This document shows, in pieces, positions 9,107 to 17,485 of a stretch of 40,460 nucleotides of DNA. The notes under the pieces are model-generated. The model did no database searches and was not told where the DNA came from. It saw nothing but the letters and a program-made list of their open reading frames with translations. The DNA comes from an uncultured Ectothiorhodospiraceae bacterium (GTDB lineage: Bacteria > Pseudomonadota > Gammaproteobacteria > UBA9214), in assembly GCA_947258615.1 (NCBI GenBank), contig CAMYIX010000025.1, positions 1 through 40,460 on the forward strand. Reading direction: 5' to 3'. The stretch's first letter is position 1. Each line of letters opens with the position of its first letter. The translations under genes and the position numbers were made by a program.

Positions 9107-9927
9107 TGACTGCCACGCTGTCAAAAGCGCGCACATCAAGGCATGTCGCAGGTCGTGACAAGATGGCCGGGCAGCGCATCCGCCTGCTCAGTTATAACAT
9201 CCAGGCAGGTATCAGTACCGGTCGTTACCGCCACTACATCACCCACAGCTGGAAGCACGTGTTGCCGCACGCGCAGCGTTTCAGCAACCTGGATCGTATC
9301 GCGCGCCTGATCAGTGACTACGATGTCGTCGGTCTGCAGGAGGTCGATGCCGGCAGCCTGCGCAGCGGTTATGTAAACCTGACTCAGTACCTGAGTGAAA
9401 AATCCAGCCTGCAATTCTGGTATGACCAGACCAATCGTCGCATCGGTCGCCTGACCAGTCACAGCACCGGCATGTTGAGCCGGTTTCAGCCCGCCGAGAT
9501 CGTCGAACACCGCCTGCCCGGCCGGATCCCGGGCCGTGGCGTCCTGTTTGTGCGCTACGGCAGCAAGAGAGACCCGCTGGTCGTGCTGATCATGCACCTC
9601 GCACTCGGCAAGCGTGCGCGCATGCGGCAACTCGATTACGTCAGTGAAATCGTGAATGAGTATCGCCACGTCGTGCTGATGGGTGACCTCAACTGTCATT
9701 CGAACAGCCAGGAGATGGATTTCCTGATCAACCGCACCATGATGCGCGAACCCTTCCACGGCCTGGATACCTTTCCCAGCTGGCGGCCGCAGCACAATAT
9801 CGACCATATCCTGGTGACGCCCACGCTGCGCGTGGACCGCGTCAAGGTGCTGAATTACTCGCTCTCCGACCACCTGCCGATCGAGATGGAAATCACCCTT
9901 CCGGAATCGATCCACATGGCCGCCTAG
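9094..9927 (+). CDS. Endonuclease/exonuclease/phosphatase (EEP) family protein
   Basis: The 277-residue protein has the EEP metal-dependent hydrolase motifs: LLSYNIQAG, VVGLQEVDAGS (catalytic Glu), the histidine in IMHLALGKRARMRQL, VLMGDLNCHS (Asp/Asn pair) and the terminal YSLSDHLPIEMEI (Asp-His). All catalytic positions seem intact, so it should hydrolyse a phosphodiester or phosphate ester; the target is unknown. No signal peptide is evident, and the first 25 residues before AGQRIRLLSYN may be a non-conserved extension. The start overlaps the preceding gene by 13 bases, which suggests translational coupling. An EEP gene follows dsbA in relatives too, so the synthase gene between them looks like an insertion. 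Confidence 0.82.
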   Translation: MSTLMTATLSKARTSRHVAGRDKMAGQRIRLLSYNIQAGISTGRYRHYITHSWKHVLPHAQRFSNLDRIARLISDYDVVGLQEVDAGSLRSGYVNLTQYLSEKSSLQFWYDQTNRRIGRLTSHSTGMLSRFQPAEIVEHRLPGRIPGRGVLFVRYGSKRDPLVVLIMHLALGKRARMRQLDYVSEIVNEYRHVVLMGDLNCHSNSQEMDFLINRTMMREPFHGLDTFPSWRPQHNIDHILVTPTLRVDRVKVLNYSLSDHLPIEMEITLPESIHMAA

Positions 9928-9931
9928 ACAA

Positions 9932-10576
9932 TCACTCCCTTACATAGACCTCCGTGCGCCACTCGAAGGTCAGGGCGCGGCCCCGGCTGCGGAACCCCCC
10001 GGCGCTGATCCAGCGCTCGATATCGGCAGGGTTGTGGACATAGGGCCGGAAGCCGGAGCCGGCCAGTTTCAATGCAGCCGTCATGAGTGCGACACCGGCG
10101 CGCATAAAAAGGCGGTCGCGCGGGTAGGTGAGGGCAATGACATGGCGGGACCTGGAAAGCGCATGTTCCAACAGCCGCTCCGGGTCCGGATAGCAGCAGA
10201 CCACCTTGTCGAGAATGACGATATCCGCCATCGCGATCCTGTCGGTCAGCTCGACAAAATCACCCTGGCGGTACTCGGTACGCCCGGCCAGACCGGATGT
10301 CTGCGCAAGCCGGCGCGCCTCACCCAGCATGCGGGCGGACATGTCGATACCGGTTGCACGGGCGGCACCGGAGCGCAGCAGTGCATGGTGCAGGTAGCCG
10401 ATACCACAACCGATCTCCAGCAAATCGGAACCCTCGATGCCCGCCCGCTCGAGCAGGTCGAGCATCTGCCGCTGGTTTTTTTCAAGACCGAACAGGCGGA
10501 AACGCCAGCGATACAGGCGTGCCAGCTGTGAAAAGAAGCGGCTGGTATCGGCGCAGGGAACGGAGCAGCAGGCCAT
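9932..10576 (-). CDS. Class I SAM-dependent methyltransferase
   Basis: The 214-residue protein has motif I LLEIGCGIGYLHHALL, the acidic end of the second strand in ATGIDMSARMLGEAR, a motif II-like region (QGDFVEL) and ADIVILDKVVCCYPDPERLL. These are the marks of class I methyltransferases. The substrate is not recognisable; the CCYPD segment recalls magnesium-protoporphyrin O-methyltransferase-like proteins, but that is only a resemblance. The start is ATG 10576, because GGGAG lies eight bases upstream; the frame is open to 10669 but that part is repeat-derived. It is cysteine-rich at the N-terminus (MACCSVPCADTSRFF). It converges on the EEP gene with a four-base gap. Confidence 0.82.
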   Translation of the reverse strand: MACCSVPCADTSRFFSQLARLYRWRFRLFGLEKNQRQMLDLLERAGIEGSDLLEIGCGIGYLHHALLRSGAARATGIDMSARMLGEARRLAQTSGLAGRTEYRQGDFVELTDRIAMADIVILDKVVCCYPDPERLLEHALSRSRHVIALTYPRDRLFMRAGVALMTAALKLAGSGFRPYVHNPADIERWISAGGFRSRGRALTFEWRTEVYVRE

Positions 10577-10677
10577 GGTTTGGCTCCCGGGTTCCTGTTG
10601 TTTTTTTATTATAGTTCCCTTTGTCAGGCTACTCCTGCTGTAGCCATCCAGTCGGAAGCTCTTCCCCAAAAAAAGCA

Positions 10678-10701
10678 GTAGGAGCGCCCCGCGGGCGCGA
10701 T
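10678..10701 (+). repeat. REP-like unit (GTAGGAGC family)
   Basis: This unit begins GTAGGAGCGCC and ends GGCGCGAT, so it can fold back on itself (GCGCC with GGCGC). Three related units with the same GTAGGAGC head lie near 20731-20939. The pattern resembles the REP repeats of pseudomonads. Confidence 0.65.
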
Positions 10702-10786
10702 TTATAAAAATATCGGGTCTTCCCCTGATCGAGTGGGTAACACATCAATTCAGGCGAGACGCATACCTTCTGATGGCAAGGTTGCT

Positions 10787-10831
10787 GGTCGAATGAATTC
10801 GTTCCTACTGTAGGGCCGAATTCATTCGACC
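10787..10831. repeat. Perfect nested palindrome, 45 bases
   Basis: A perfect 15-base inverted repeat (GGTCGAATGAATTCG with CGAATTCATTCGACC) encloses 15 bases that themselves hold CCTACTGTAGG. The whole can form one long hairpin or cruciform. A half-copy lies at 11053-11075. Confidence 0.85.
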
Positions 10832-11279
10832 AACGGTGTTTCATCGTCATCTGTTATCCAGATGCAATCCCAATGGGGGTAATCGCCATTATTCCGGGCC
10901 AGGCCAGCTCGCAACCCTGTTCAAGCAGGTGTCAAAGTTCACGAACCAGCAGGCGTGCTGTGATGATATCCGTGAACAAGGGATGGCGATTACGGGTAAC
11001 CGTGGTGATGCAATAGACCTGATGCTGCAGGGAATGACGCCGGATAGCTGTTGGCCGAATGAATTCGGTCCTACAACGGTAATCTACCCACTCGATTCGG
11101 GGAAGAGCCAAAATATCAATCGCCCCGCAAGCGCGCGGAATAACACGGAAAGACGAGAGGCATGAACATATAAACAGGAGTGCCGTTTCGCTTTGCACCA
11201 CGTAATTAAGCTGTACCCCGGAAATGCGGAATAATTTATTATCGGCACTTCATTCAAACAAGTGTACAGGAGAAGACAT

Positions 11280-11690
11280 ATGCCCCGTGGTGAAACGGAC
11301 GACAGTGCAGAGGTGACATCCAGTACCAGCGCAGTCTGGGCTAATCACGTTGCAGTACCTGATACGCCGGACGGCTTTACCGTGAGAACAACGTATCCGG
11401 CCAATCCGCAGGGCGTGGAAGTGATGCTGGAGCAGTGGGAAGCCGGCAGCGAAGAGCCGCCGCACTCTCACCCCGGTGATGACATGACCATTGTCGTTGA
11501 GGGCAGTATGGCTGTTCAGTTTTACACCCGGGGACCGGGTGGCCTCATTCCTGACGGCGACAAGCTGATCCTGAATAAGGGTGATGCCGGCTACATCAGG
11601 GCCGGAAGAATCCACGATGCCAGTTATATCGAGGACTGCAAACTGGTCTATGTGCATGACAAGGCCTTTGGCTTTACGGCAGAGGGCTGA
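11280..11690 (+). CDS. Cupin-fold protein
   Basis: This 136-residue protein has a cupin core: EPPHSHPGDDMTIVVEGSM matches cupin motif 1 with its metal-binding histidines, and GDAGYIRAGRIHDASYIED resembles motif 2 with the second histidine region. Small stand-alone cupins bind a metal and act as sensors, isomerases or dioxygenases; no substrate can be named. The start is ATG 11280, because AGGAGA lies six bases upstream; the open frame continues a few codons further but without support. No signal peptide is seen, so it is cytoplasmic. A promoter and palindrome separate it from the next gene, so the two are probably regulated apart. Confidence 0.8.
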   Translation: MPRGETDDSAEVTSSTSAVWANHVAVPDTPDGFTVRTTYPANPQGVEVMLEQWEAGSEEPPHSHPGDDMTIVVEGSMAVQFYTRGPGGLIPDGDKLILNKGDAGYIRAGRIHDASYIEDCKLVYVHDKAFGFTAEG

Positions 11691-11708
11691 TTGCAGGAAA
11701 TGCGCTGT

Positions 11709-11737
11709 TTGCAGGCAATATCTCGTTGCAGGATAAT
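11709..11737 (+). promoter_or_regulatory. Candidate promoter of the PEPCK-like gene
   Basis: TTGCAG (11709-11714) and GATAAT (11732-11737) are separated by 17 bases. The -10 matches in five of six positions, the -35 in three. Transcription would begin near 11744, right at the left edge of a 22-base palindrome. Confidence 0.5.
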
Positions 11738-11744
11738 GGGTGTG

Positions 11745-11766
11745 ATTTCATTTCATGAAGTGAAAT
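11745..11766. promoter_or_regulatory. Near-perfect 22-base palindrome, likely operator
   Basis: Outer arms ATTTCA and TGAAAT flank the core TTCATGAA, with 20 of 22 positions self-complementary. It sits at the predicted transcription start, where a bound dimeric repressor would block the polymerase. No regulator gene lies next to it. Confidence 0.55.
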
Positions 11767-11895
11767 ACCTGCTGCCTGTGCAATAAAAACAAGCAGATAA
11801 GGCGGCGTCCTGCATTCATTCGGCCGATCGGCTAGTATCGACGGTTCGATCGTGAATCACCTGCGATTAGAAAAAATATCAACGGGGAGTCGCCC

Positions 11896-14800
11896 ATGGA
11901 TTTTGCTCACGCTCTTGGGTTAAACAAGAAAGTCGAGAGTCCGGAAGAAGAACGCCAAAAGGTCCAGCTTTACATCAACCTGAAACTGGCATCGTCCGGA
12001 CAGCCCACCAGTGTTCCGGAGGAATACCGGCATTTTTTCGGTATCTCGCAGGACTTGATGAAGAGTTACCGTGAGAAGAACCGCCTGCTCTCCGACTATC
12101 ATTGCTGGGCGGACCAGCGTATCCAGAATTTCCTGGAACGCTATTTCGATGGTCTTGAACTTGACCACTTCCCCACACTTCCGACCCAGACGTTTATTCT
12201 CGACCGCCACGGTGTGGCACGAGAACTCTCCTTGCCCATGGGCAAGGACGAGTTTCACTCGGATATCGTTTCCAGCTACCGCGTCCGGCAAGGCGTGCTG
12301 CACAACCCGGCAAGTGACCGGCGTACCACCAAGGGTTCATTCCACGTGGCCGAAGGTGGCCTGCCGATACCGGGCGACAAAAAGGCCGTGCCCAGACGCA
12401 CCTTTGCACTCATGCTGTCGCAGGCGCTGAGCCCGCCGCGTGAACTGCTCACCATCCCCTTTACTGCTGTCCTGCCCGAGCCGGCACGCATGTTCACCTC
12501 CCTGCTGTTGCGTCCGACCGTCTGTCCAGAGGTGCCGAACCGGCGACCGGAAAAAAGCATGGAGATCCGCTTCTTTGCACCGGGTAACCTGGTCAGCAAT
12601 CTGGATTTCGTGGAAAGCATCTTCGGCAATGCCGGTAATCCTCACCTGGCCGAGTGTGACGCCGGACTTGATGTCGAGCGCTGGACCGGTCATACCGGCT
12701 GTGCAATCCTGGCACCCCACCTGGTCGGCCTGACCAAAAAAGATGTGGGTCTGCCGCACTGGGACGAGGCCAGCGAACGCCAGCGTAATGACGGGATGTG
12801 CTGGAAGGAAGCAGATGAACTCTATAACGACGGCCAGGCCTTCAAGCTGACTGCCCGCGACGAATCCGGCGTGATTGTCACTTTGCTGGCAGACAACTAT
12901 TTCGGCTACTGCAAGAAAGAGGTCAAGACCCAGATCGGCTTCTCCGCCAACCTGTACGGGCTCTCGGAGGAGGAGCATGCGGGCGGTGCGCTGGCCTTCC
13001 CGCGCCGCAATCACGGCGAGGAGTTCGGCGTCGACAGCCGTACGCAGAAGCCTGGTTTCACCTTTACGGACATGGTCGAGCGTTATGGTGCCGTGATGGA
13101 TGTGCAGCCCGAGGGCTATGCGATTGACCGCAATCATCCCGACATCATCTATGTGCCGCAGAAGCTGCGCATGGACCTGAATGCCCAGACCATCACCTGG
13201 GACCGGGACGGTGTGAAGCAGAAGATCCGGTTGCAGCCGGGTAAGTTCTACATGCAGCCCAGCGGCTACAAACTCGAGATGCAGAAACACCCGGGTGCAC
13301 CCTCATGGCGTATCGTGGGGGCGAACTCAGAGGGCACCTTCTGTCACAAGCCCTCGACGGTTTCCGGTGGCGGCAAGTCAGAGATCTCCAAGTCACTCGA
13401 TGATGCTGTCATTTACCGCCCGCTGTTTGTCGATGACCTGCAAAAGGACCTCGACCAGGTCCAGGTGATTTTCGACCGGGACTACACCCGGCGCTTCAAG
13501 CCGGGCTTCGAGAACAATGACCGCGATGCGACGCGCAAGCCGCTGAGTCCTGAGCGCAGCCTGGGGTCGGTCATCAAGCTGCTTACCCCGACCTCGGCCT
13601 ATACCGACGAGTTTAATGATTGGCTGGCCTCCATCCCGCCGCGCATCCTCGCACTGGTATTCCTTCTCAAGCGCTTCTACCGGATCGAGTGGGGAGACAA
13701 CTGGCGGCAGCACCTCTCGGTCGATGAAGTGGACGGCGCGCCGGCACATGAACTCAAGCTGGACGGGCGTAACATCATCGCCTCCTACCTGCGGGTGGGT
13801 TTCGACCGAGATGGCAAGTGGCGTACATTCAAGCTGCGCCAGGACTACATCGCCACCGAAAAGGTGCAGATGGAGGACGACATCACCGCCTCCATCGTGG
13901 TGCCACCGGAATGTGTCGCCGGCTGCGGCCAGGCACACGATGGCAAGCACAGCATCAAGCTGACCAAGAACTGCGAGTACCGCCTGTTTCAGCGTCCGGA
14001 CGATGCCATTCATCCCGGCTTCGACAAGCAGACCGAGCTGGACATGTCACAGCCCGGCAACTTCTTCGCCAACTACGAACCACTCAGCGGTGAAAAGCTC
14101 GCCGACGTGGTCAACAACGTGCACACATTCAGTCTCTTCACTCCTCCCATGCGATCGCTGCTGCAGCAGGCACACGATGATGGCAAGGGCTACGTCGTGT
14201 CATCGGCACACCCGCGAATGGTCGATGGCAAGCCATCGGTAAATCCGCGCTACCAGCAGATACGTCCCGATCTGACCAACCCGACGGGCAAATACCTGGC
14301 CGATATGAGTACCCGTTTCCACCGCAAGATTGATCTGGAGAGTGCCATCTGTCATCCGGTGGATGCCGTGCTGGCGGGGCGTCGCAACAATCCGCCCGAA
14401 CCCGGTATCCGCTCACTGGCCGTGTACAACCCCATCCATTACCAGGAACTGCCGGAACTGTTCATGGACTTCATCTGCAGTCTGACCGGCAAGTCGCCAT
14501 CCACCACTGGCGCCGGCAGTGAAGGGGCCCTTACCAAGGGGCCCTTCAACGCGCTGCGTCCCACCGCGGATCTCAACAATGCAATGGTGTCGTTTATTCT
14601 CACTGGCTACCAGGGCTTTTCCAGTTCCGCGGGCTACGTGGGTCCGCATGTGCGCGTCGATCATGACATCAGCCTGCTGGTGCCGGAGATCTGGGCACGC
14701 ATCGAGCCCGAGGAGCGTGATGCGAGCTACCTGATCAGTAACGGCTATCTGGAGCCGCTGGAGGACTTCCAGCACAACGGCAAGACCGTGCTTGCCAGTC

Positions 14801-15513
14801 GTCTCGGTTACCGCATCACCGAACAGTTCGTGCACGGCTTCTTCGGCAAGATCTTCGATAATCCCCAGGCGGTGTTCACCGAGGAGATACTCAAGCCGGA
14901 GATACAGGGCATGGATGTCTTCGCCGATGGCATCAATAATATTGTCGAGGCACAGCAGCGGGTCGCGCAGCGCTACCTCGATGACGGCAGCATAGAGGAT
15001 GCCTGCCCGCCGTTAAGAGCACTGCTGCACATTATGGCGAGTGGCGAATACCAGGGTATGGACGCACACCACCCGGACATCCGCGCCATGTTTTCACGCG
15101 ACTACCTGCTCAACTCGGACTGGTACCACGAGCGACTGAAAGTCAGGCAGCTGCGTGACATCGAGTTGTGGAAACGCCATGTCAGCAACCTGCAGACATT
15201 TCTCGATGATCCCAACTTTGCGGACGAGGCCGAACGTCTCGGCATCAGTCAGCGCCTGGATCTGGCCAATGAAAAGCTCAGCCAGATCGGCGAGGACAGC
15301 TACCTCGATGGACTGGTCGGGACCCTGGGCGCCGACCCGCTCGGACCGCCCGGCAGCATGGATGAAAGCCGCGTCATTCAGTGGCGCAAGATGGTGACGT
15401 CCTTCTCAACGGACAGGATGGCGGATGAGGAATCCGAACCGGTACGCGAGGAAAAAATCCCCTCCCTGTTGCAGCGCTTCAAGGCCAGGTTCCAGCGCGC
15501 CCAGGTACACTGA
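11896..15513 (+). CDS. Large PEPCK-like protein, probably PPi-type phosphoenolpyruvate carboxykinase
   Basis: This 1205-residue soluble protein has no signal peptide or membrane segment. Three regions recall the PEP carboxykinase fold. YFGYCKKEV (K340-K341) resembles the metal/PEP-binding YGGEMKKG of the ATP enzyme. TVSGGGKSEISKSL (S490-S495) is a P-loop of the SGxGK type shared by PEPCK and HPr kinase. FVDDLQ (D513-D514) resembles the kinase-2 aspartates. The length is about twice an ordinary PEPCK but near the roughly 1150 residues of the pyrophosphate-dependent enzymes of Entamoeba and Propionibacterium, which convert oxaloacetate and PPi to PEP, CO2 and Pi. I infer that function; the alignment is by eye. 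GGGGAG lies eight bases before ATG 11896. Confidence 0.6.
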   Translation: MDFAHALGLNKKVESPEEERQKVQLYINLKLASSGQPTSVPEEYRHFFGISQDLMKSYREKNRLLSDYHCWADQRIQNFLERYFDGLELDHFPTLPTQTFILDRHGVARELSLPMGKDEFHSDIVSSYRVRQGVLHNPASDRRTTKGSFHVAEGGLPIPGDKKAVPRRTFALMLSQALSPPRELLTIPFTAVLPEPARMFTSLLLRPTVCPEVPNRRPEKSMEIRFFAPGNLVSNLDFVESIFGNAGNPHLAECDAGLDVERWTGHTGCAILAPHLVGLTKKDVGLPHWDEASERQRNDGMCWKEADELYNDGQAFKLTARDESGVIVTLLADNYFGYCKKEVKTQIGFSANLYGLSEEEHAGGALAFPRRNHGEEFGVDSRTQKPGFTFTDMVERYGAVMDVQPEGYAIDRNHPDIIYVPQKLRMDLNAQTITWDRDGVKQKIRLQPGKFYMQPSGYKLEMQKHPGAPSWRIVGANSEGTFCHKPSTVSGGGKSEISKSLDDAVIYRPLFVDDLQKDLDQVQVIFDRDYTRRFKPGFENNDRDATRKPLSPERSLGSVIKLLTPTSAYTDEFNDWLASIPPRILALVFLLKRFYRIEWGDNWRQHLSVDEVDGAPAHELKLDGRNIIASYLRVGFDRDGKWRTFKLRQDYIATEKVQMEDDITASIVVPPECVAGCGQAHDGKHSIKLTKNCEYRLFQRPDDAIHPGFDKQTELDMSQPGNFFANYEPLSGEKLADVVNNVHTFSLFTPPMRSLLQQAHDDGKGYVVSSAHPRMVDGKPSVNPRYQQIRPDLTNPTGKYLADMSTRFHRKIDLESAICHPVDAVLAGRRNNPPEPGIRSLAVYNPIHYQELPELFMDFICSLTGKSPSTTGAGSEGALTKGPFNALRPTADLNNAMVSFILTGYQGFSSSAGYVGPHVRVDHDISLLVPEIWARIEPEERDASYLISNGYLEPLEDFQHNGKTVLASRLGYRITEQFVHGFFGKIFDNPQAVFTEEILKPEIQGMDVFADGINNIVEAQQRVAQRYLDDGSIEDACPPLRALLHIMASGEYQGMDAHHPDIRAMFSRDYLLNSDWYHERLKVRQLRDIELWKRHVSNLQTFLDDPNFADEAERLGISQRLDLANEKLSQIGEDSYLDGLVGTLGADPLGPPGSMDESRVIQWRKMVTSFSTDRMADEESEPVREEKIPSLLQRFKARFQRAQVH

Positions 15514-15536
15514 AGCAGGGGGCATTCTGCTTTTTG

Positions 15537-15746
15537 ATGGTCCCCGTCGACACTGAAAACGAAGCATCTCCCCCTTCACCCGGGAAACTGACGCCCTGGG
15601 AAAGCCTGTCCAGCGAGCGCCAGCTGGAACTCAGGGAGTCCTATGGCCACTACCTGGACACGCTTCCGCCGACCTGCTCACTGGAATCCAAGATCGAGCG
15701 CTTTCGACACTGGCTCGAGGCGCGTGGCATCCACTACAGCGGCTGA
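15537..15746 (+). CDS. Small conserved-looking protein of unknown function
   Basis: The frame codes for 69 residues starting at ATG 15537, 24 bases after the PEPCK-like gene and in the same direction, so it is probably on the same transcript. A run of G (15518-15522) lies about 14 bases before the ATG, a rather long distance for a ribosome binding site. The N-terminal 20 residues are acidic and proline-rich. The rest (SSERQLELRESYGHYLDTLP, then LESKIERFRHWLEARGIHY) looks like two amphipathic helices with normal codon use, so I take it as real. I do not recognise the family. Confidence 0.6.
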   Translation: MVPVDTENEASPPSPGKLTPWESLSSERQLELRESYGHYLDTLPPTCSLESKIERFRHWLEARGIHYSG

Positions 15747-15804
15747 ATGCACTCTATTGGTTTCAGTGTCCTTATATCAAAGCGACTGAACCCTTGATGG
15801 TTCT

Positions 15805-17316
15805 CTAGGGACACCCCTCCGCAATACCTGCATCACCGTCACTGCCTGGTGCCGTGAACGGGTTTGTTGTGGCCTCAATGAAAAGACACTCGGCAGAGGT
15901 GCCGGCCAGTTTCGGCCCGGCCATGCCCGGAGAATTCGTGTACCCCCAGGAATTCACCGAAATCACCGGTCCGCTGCCAGAGGTATCCATGGGTTGCACC
16001 CAGGGTCCGCCGGAAGAACCGCCCGAGAGTCCGCAGTTCGGCAGCCACCAGTTGGCTGTGCCTTCTGTGGTCATGTCTTCGGCGCAGTACATGAAATAGG
16101 GGTCATCGCTATAGGAGTAACCCAGGGCATGGGTGAAGTCCGTACCGGTATTGTTGTCATAAATGGGATCCTGGAAACTGATGGGCAAGGCGCTGGTCGC
16201 TTCATCGAGAGTATCAGATGACGTAAATATGCCTGGCACATGTGCGCCCGTGTCGCTTACCACATAGTAGGCATAGTCCCAGGGGATATTGTCCGGGAAG
16301 GTCCTGGTCGTCCAGTCGTCATCCACGACGCCGAAGGCCGGTGCCCAGCAGCCCAGCGGGTCGTTGTCGCAGTTGAGGTCTGTTCCCGAGCCCGTGGTGC
16401 CGGCCTGGTTGGGGATGAACAGGACATTGCGGGCAAAGGCCTTGTTGACGTCATCGTATACGCAGTGGGCTGCGGTCAGGACCACCGAGCGCCCGGTCGC
16501 GCCGTCATCAACGACCGTACCGGAGCACACATAGCCGCTCCAGGGGCCTTTCCGCTTGGAATTGCCAGGCATTTCAAAATAGATGCGCCCGGCGGCGGTC
16601 TGCACTGCGCCGCCGGTCCAGGCGGCATTGGTCACGGTGTCACTACCCGTACCCCCGTCGCCACCGCCATCACCCCCGCTGCCACCGGTGTTTACAATGA
16701 AAGGAACGACTTTAGAAGTCGCGCGATTACCACCCTTGCCCGCGGCGTCCTTGGCTTCAACCCACCAGGCCCAGTTGTTACCGTCTGTGAAGCCCTGCAG
16801 GGTGGCGCTCCAGGTGTCACTGCCTGCATCCTGACCGGGAGTGAATTTTTGGGTCAAGCCATCGGGATACTGGATGATGAAGGAGACCGACTTGATCCCG
16901 CTGGCGTCGGTGATGGTTGCGGAAAAGGTGTGGGACGCGCCGATCTCATCACCTGAAACGGGATTCATTCCAGAAATATCAGGAGGGGTACTGTCTCCCG
17001 AGCCACCGCCTGCACCCGGGGGCTTGGCCAGGGGGGTGGGGTGCTGCAGCGTGGATTCGGCCGCGACCCGGTGGCCATGGGGTTGCAGCGAGCCGTCCGG
17101 TTTTCTCAGGTAACCGTAACCACGCGGGTCAATCACCAGATCGCGGGGTATTGCATCCGCCCTGCGCTGTTTGGTCCAGTGCTCGACTACCCGCGCCGCG
17201 TGCGCATCCGGGGACTGGCTGTTGCCGGCATGGGCCATCTGGACAAGGAGAGGCCCGGCCAGCAGCGGGCTCAGCAGGGCCAGGGCGGCAATCAGGCGGA
17301 CGTGGGTATGTTTCAT
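15805..17316 (-). CDS. Exported trypsin-like serine protease with Ig-like domain
   Basis: The 503-residue protein starts with a signal peptide ending near MAHA. A basic pro-region follows (DPRGYGYLRKPDGSLQPHGH), then an Ig-like domain of about 100 residues (PPDISGMNPVSGDEIG to SKVVPFIVNTG), a glycine/aspartate linker (GGSGGDGGGDGGTGSD), and an S1 peptidase domain. The catalytic triad is visible: VLTAAHCVYDD (His), WDYAYYVV (Asp) and GLSGGSSGGPWVQP (Ser). Paired cysteines around the His and Ser suggest disulfides, which DsbA could form. It should be secreted or periplasmic; its substrate is unknown. ATG 17316 is preferred over TTG 17319. It stands alone between oppositely oriented or unrelated genes. 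Confidence 0.88.
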   Translation of the reverse strand: MKHTHVRLIAALALLSPLLAGPLLVQMAHAGNSQSPDAHAARVVEHWTKQRRADAIPRDLVIDPRGYGYLRKPDGSLQPHGHRVAAESTLQHPTPLAKPPGAGGGSGDSTPPDISGMNPVSGDEIGASHTFSATITDASGIKSVSFIIQYPDGLTQKFTPGQDAGSDTWSATLQGFTDGNNWAWWVEAKDAAGKGGNRATSKVVPFIVNTGGSGGDGGGDGGTGSDTVTNAAWTGGAVQTAAGRIYFEMPGNSKRKGPWSGYVCSGTVVDDGATGRSVVLTAAHCVYDDVNKAFARNVLFIPNQAGTTGSGTDLNCDNDPLGCWAPAFGVVDDDWTTRTFPDNIPWDYAYYVVSDTGAHVPGIFTSSDTLDEATSALPISFQDPIYDNNTGTDFTHALGYSYSDDPYFMYCAEDMTTEGTANWWLPNCGLSGGSSGGPWVQPMDTSGSGPVISVNSWGYTNSPGMAGPKLAGTSAECLFIEATTNPFTAPGSDGDAGIAEGCP

Positions 17317-17384
17317 CAATTTATCACCGGAATCAGTTAATTATGGACTAGTGCTGCCCAATAATAGGCTGTTTGTGGCATCAC

Positions 17385-17412
17385 AGTATAGTGTACCCAG
17401 GTACTACCTGAA
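17385..17412 (-). promoter_or_regulatory. Candidate promoter of the protease gene
   Basis: Leftward, TTCAGG (17412-17407) and TATACT (17390-17385) are 16 bases apart, with a start near 17378, some 60 bases before the ATG. The inverted repeat GTACC/GGTAC (17393-17404) lies in the spacer and could bind a regulator. Confidence 0.4.
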
Positions 17413-17485
17413 CCCGTGCATAACAGGCCGAATCCGGGGGGCTTTACCGGGTAACCGGCGCCTTGTCTGAAGTCGGTGGCGGCGG

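Larger units (their letters stand above)
10678..11136. repeat. Composite mirror-image repeat region without genes
   Basis: The 700 bases between the methyltransferase and the cupin contain no credible gene but several repeated blocks. The left side reads, outside to inside: a GTAGGAGC REP-like unit (10678-10701), a block that on the minus strand reads TACCCACTCGAT (10711-10739), then a long palindrome (10787-10831). The right side mirrors it: GGCCGAATGAATTCGGTCC (11053-11071), TACCCACTCGAT on the plus strand (11085-11096), then a GC-rich REP-like tail to about 11136. Short frames through it spell NEFGPT, the translation of the repeat, and are not genes. There is no transposase. It could be a decayed MITE-like element or nested REP units. 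Confidence 0.6.

Noticed and set aside
10836..11165. Possible 109-residue protein in the repeat region
   Set aside because: Much of its length is the translation of repeats (WPNEFGPT, YPLDSGKSQNINRP), it has no ribosome binding site, and the middle part matches no family I know.
10577..11279. Insertion sequence
   Set aside because: There is no transposase frame or fragment and no target-site duplication could be recognised; only short palindromic repeats are present.
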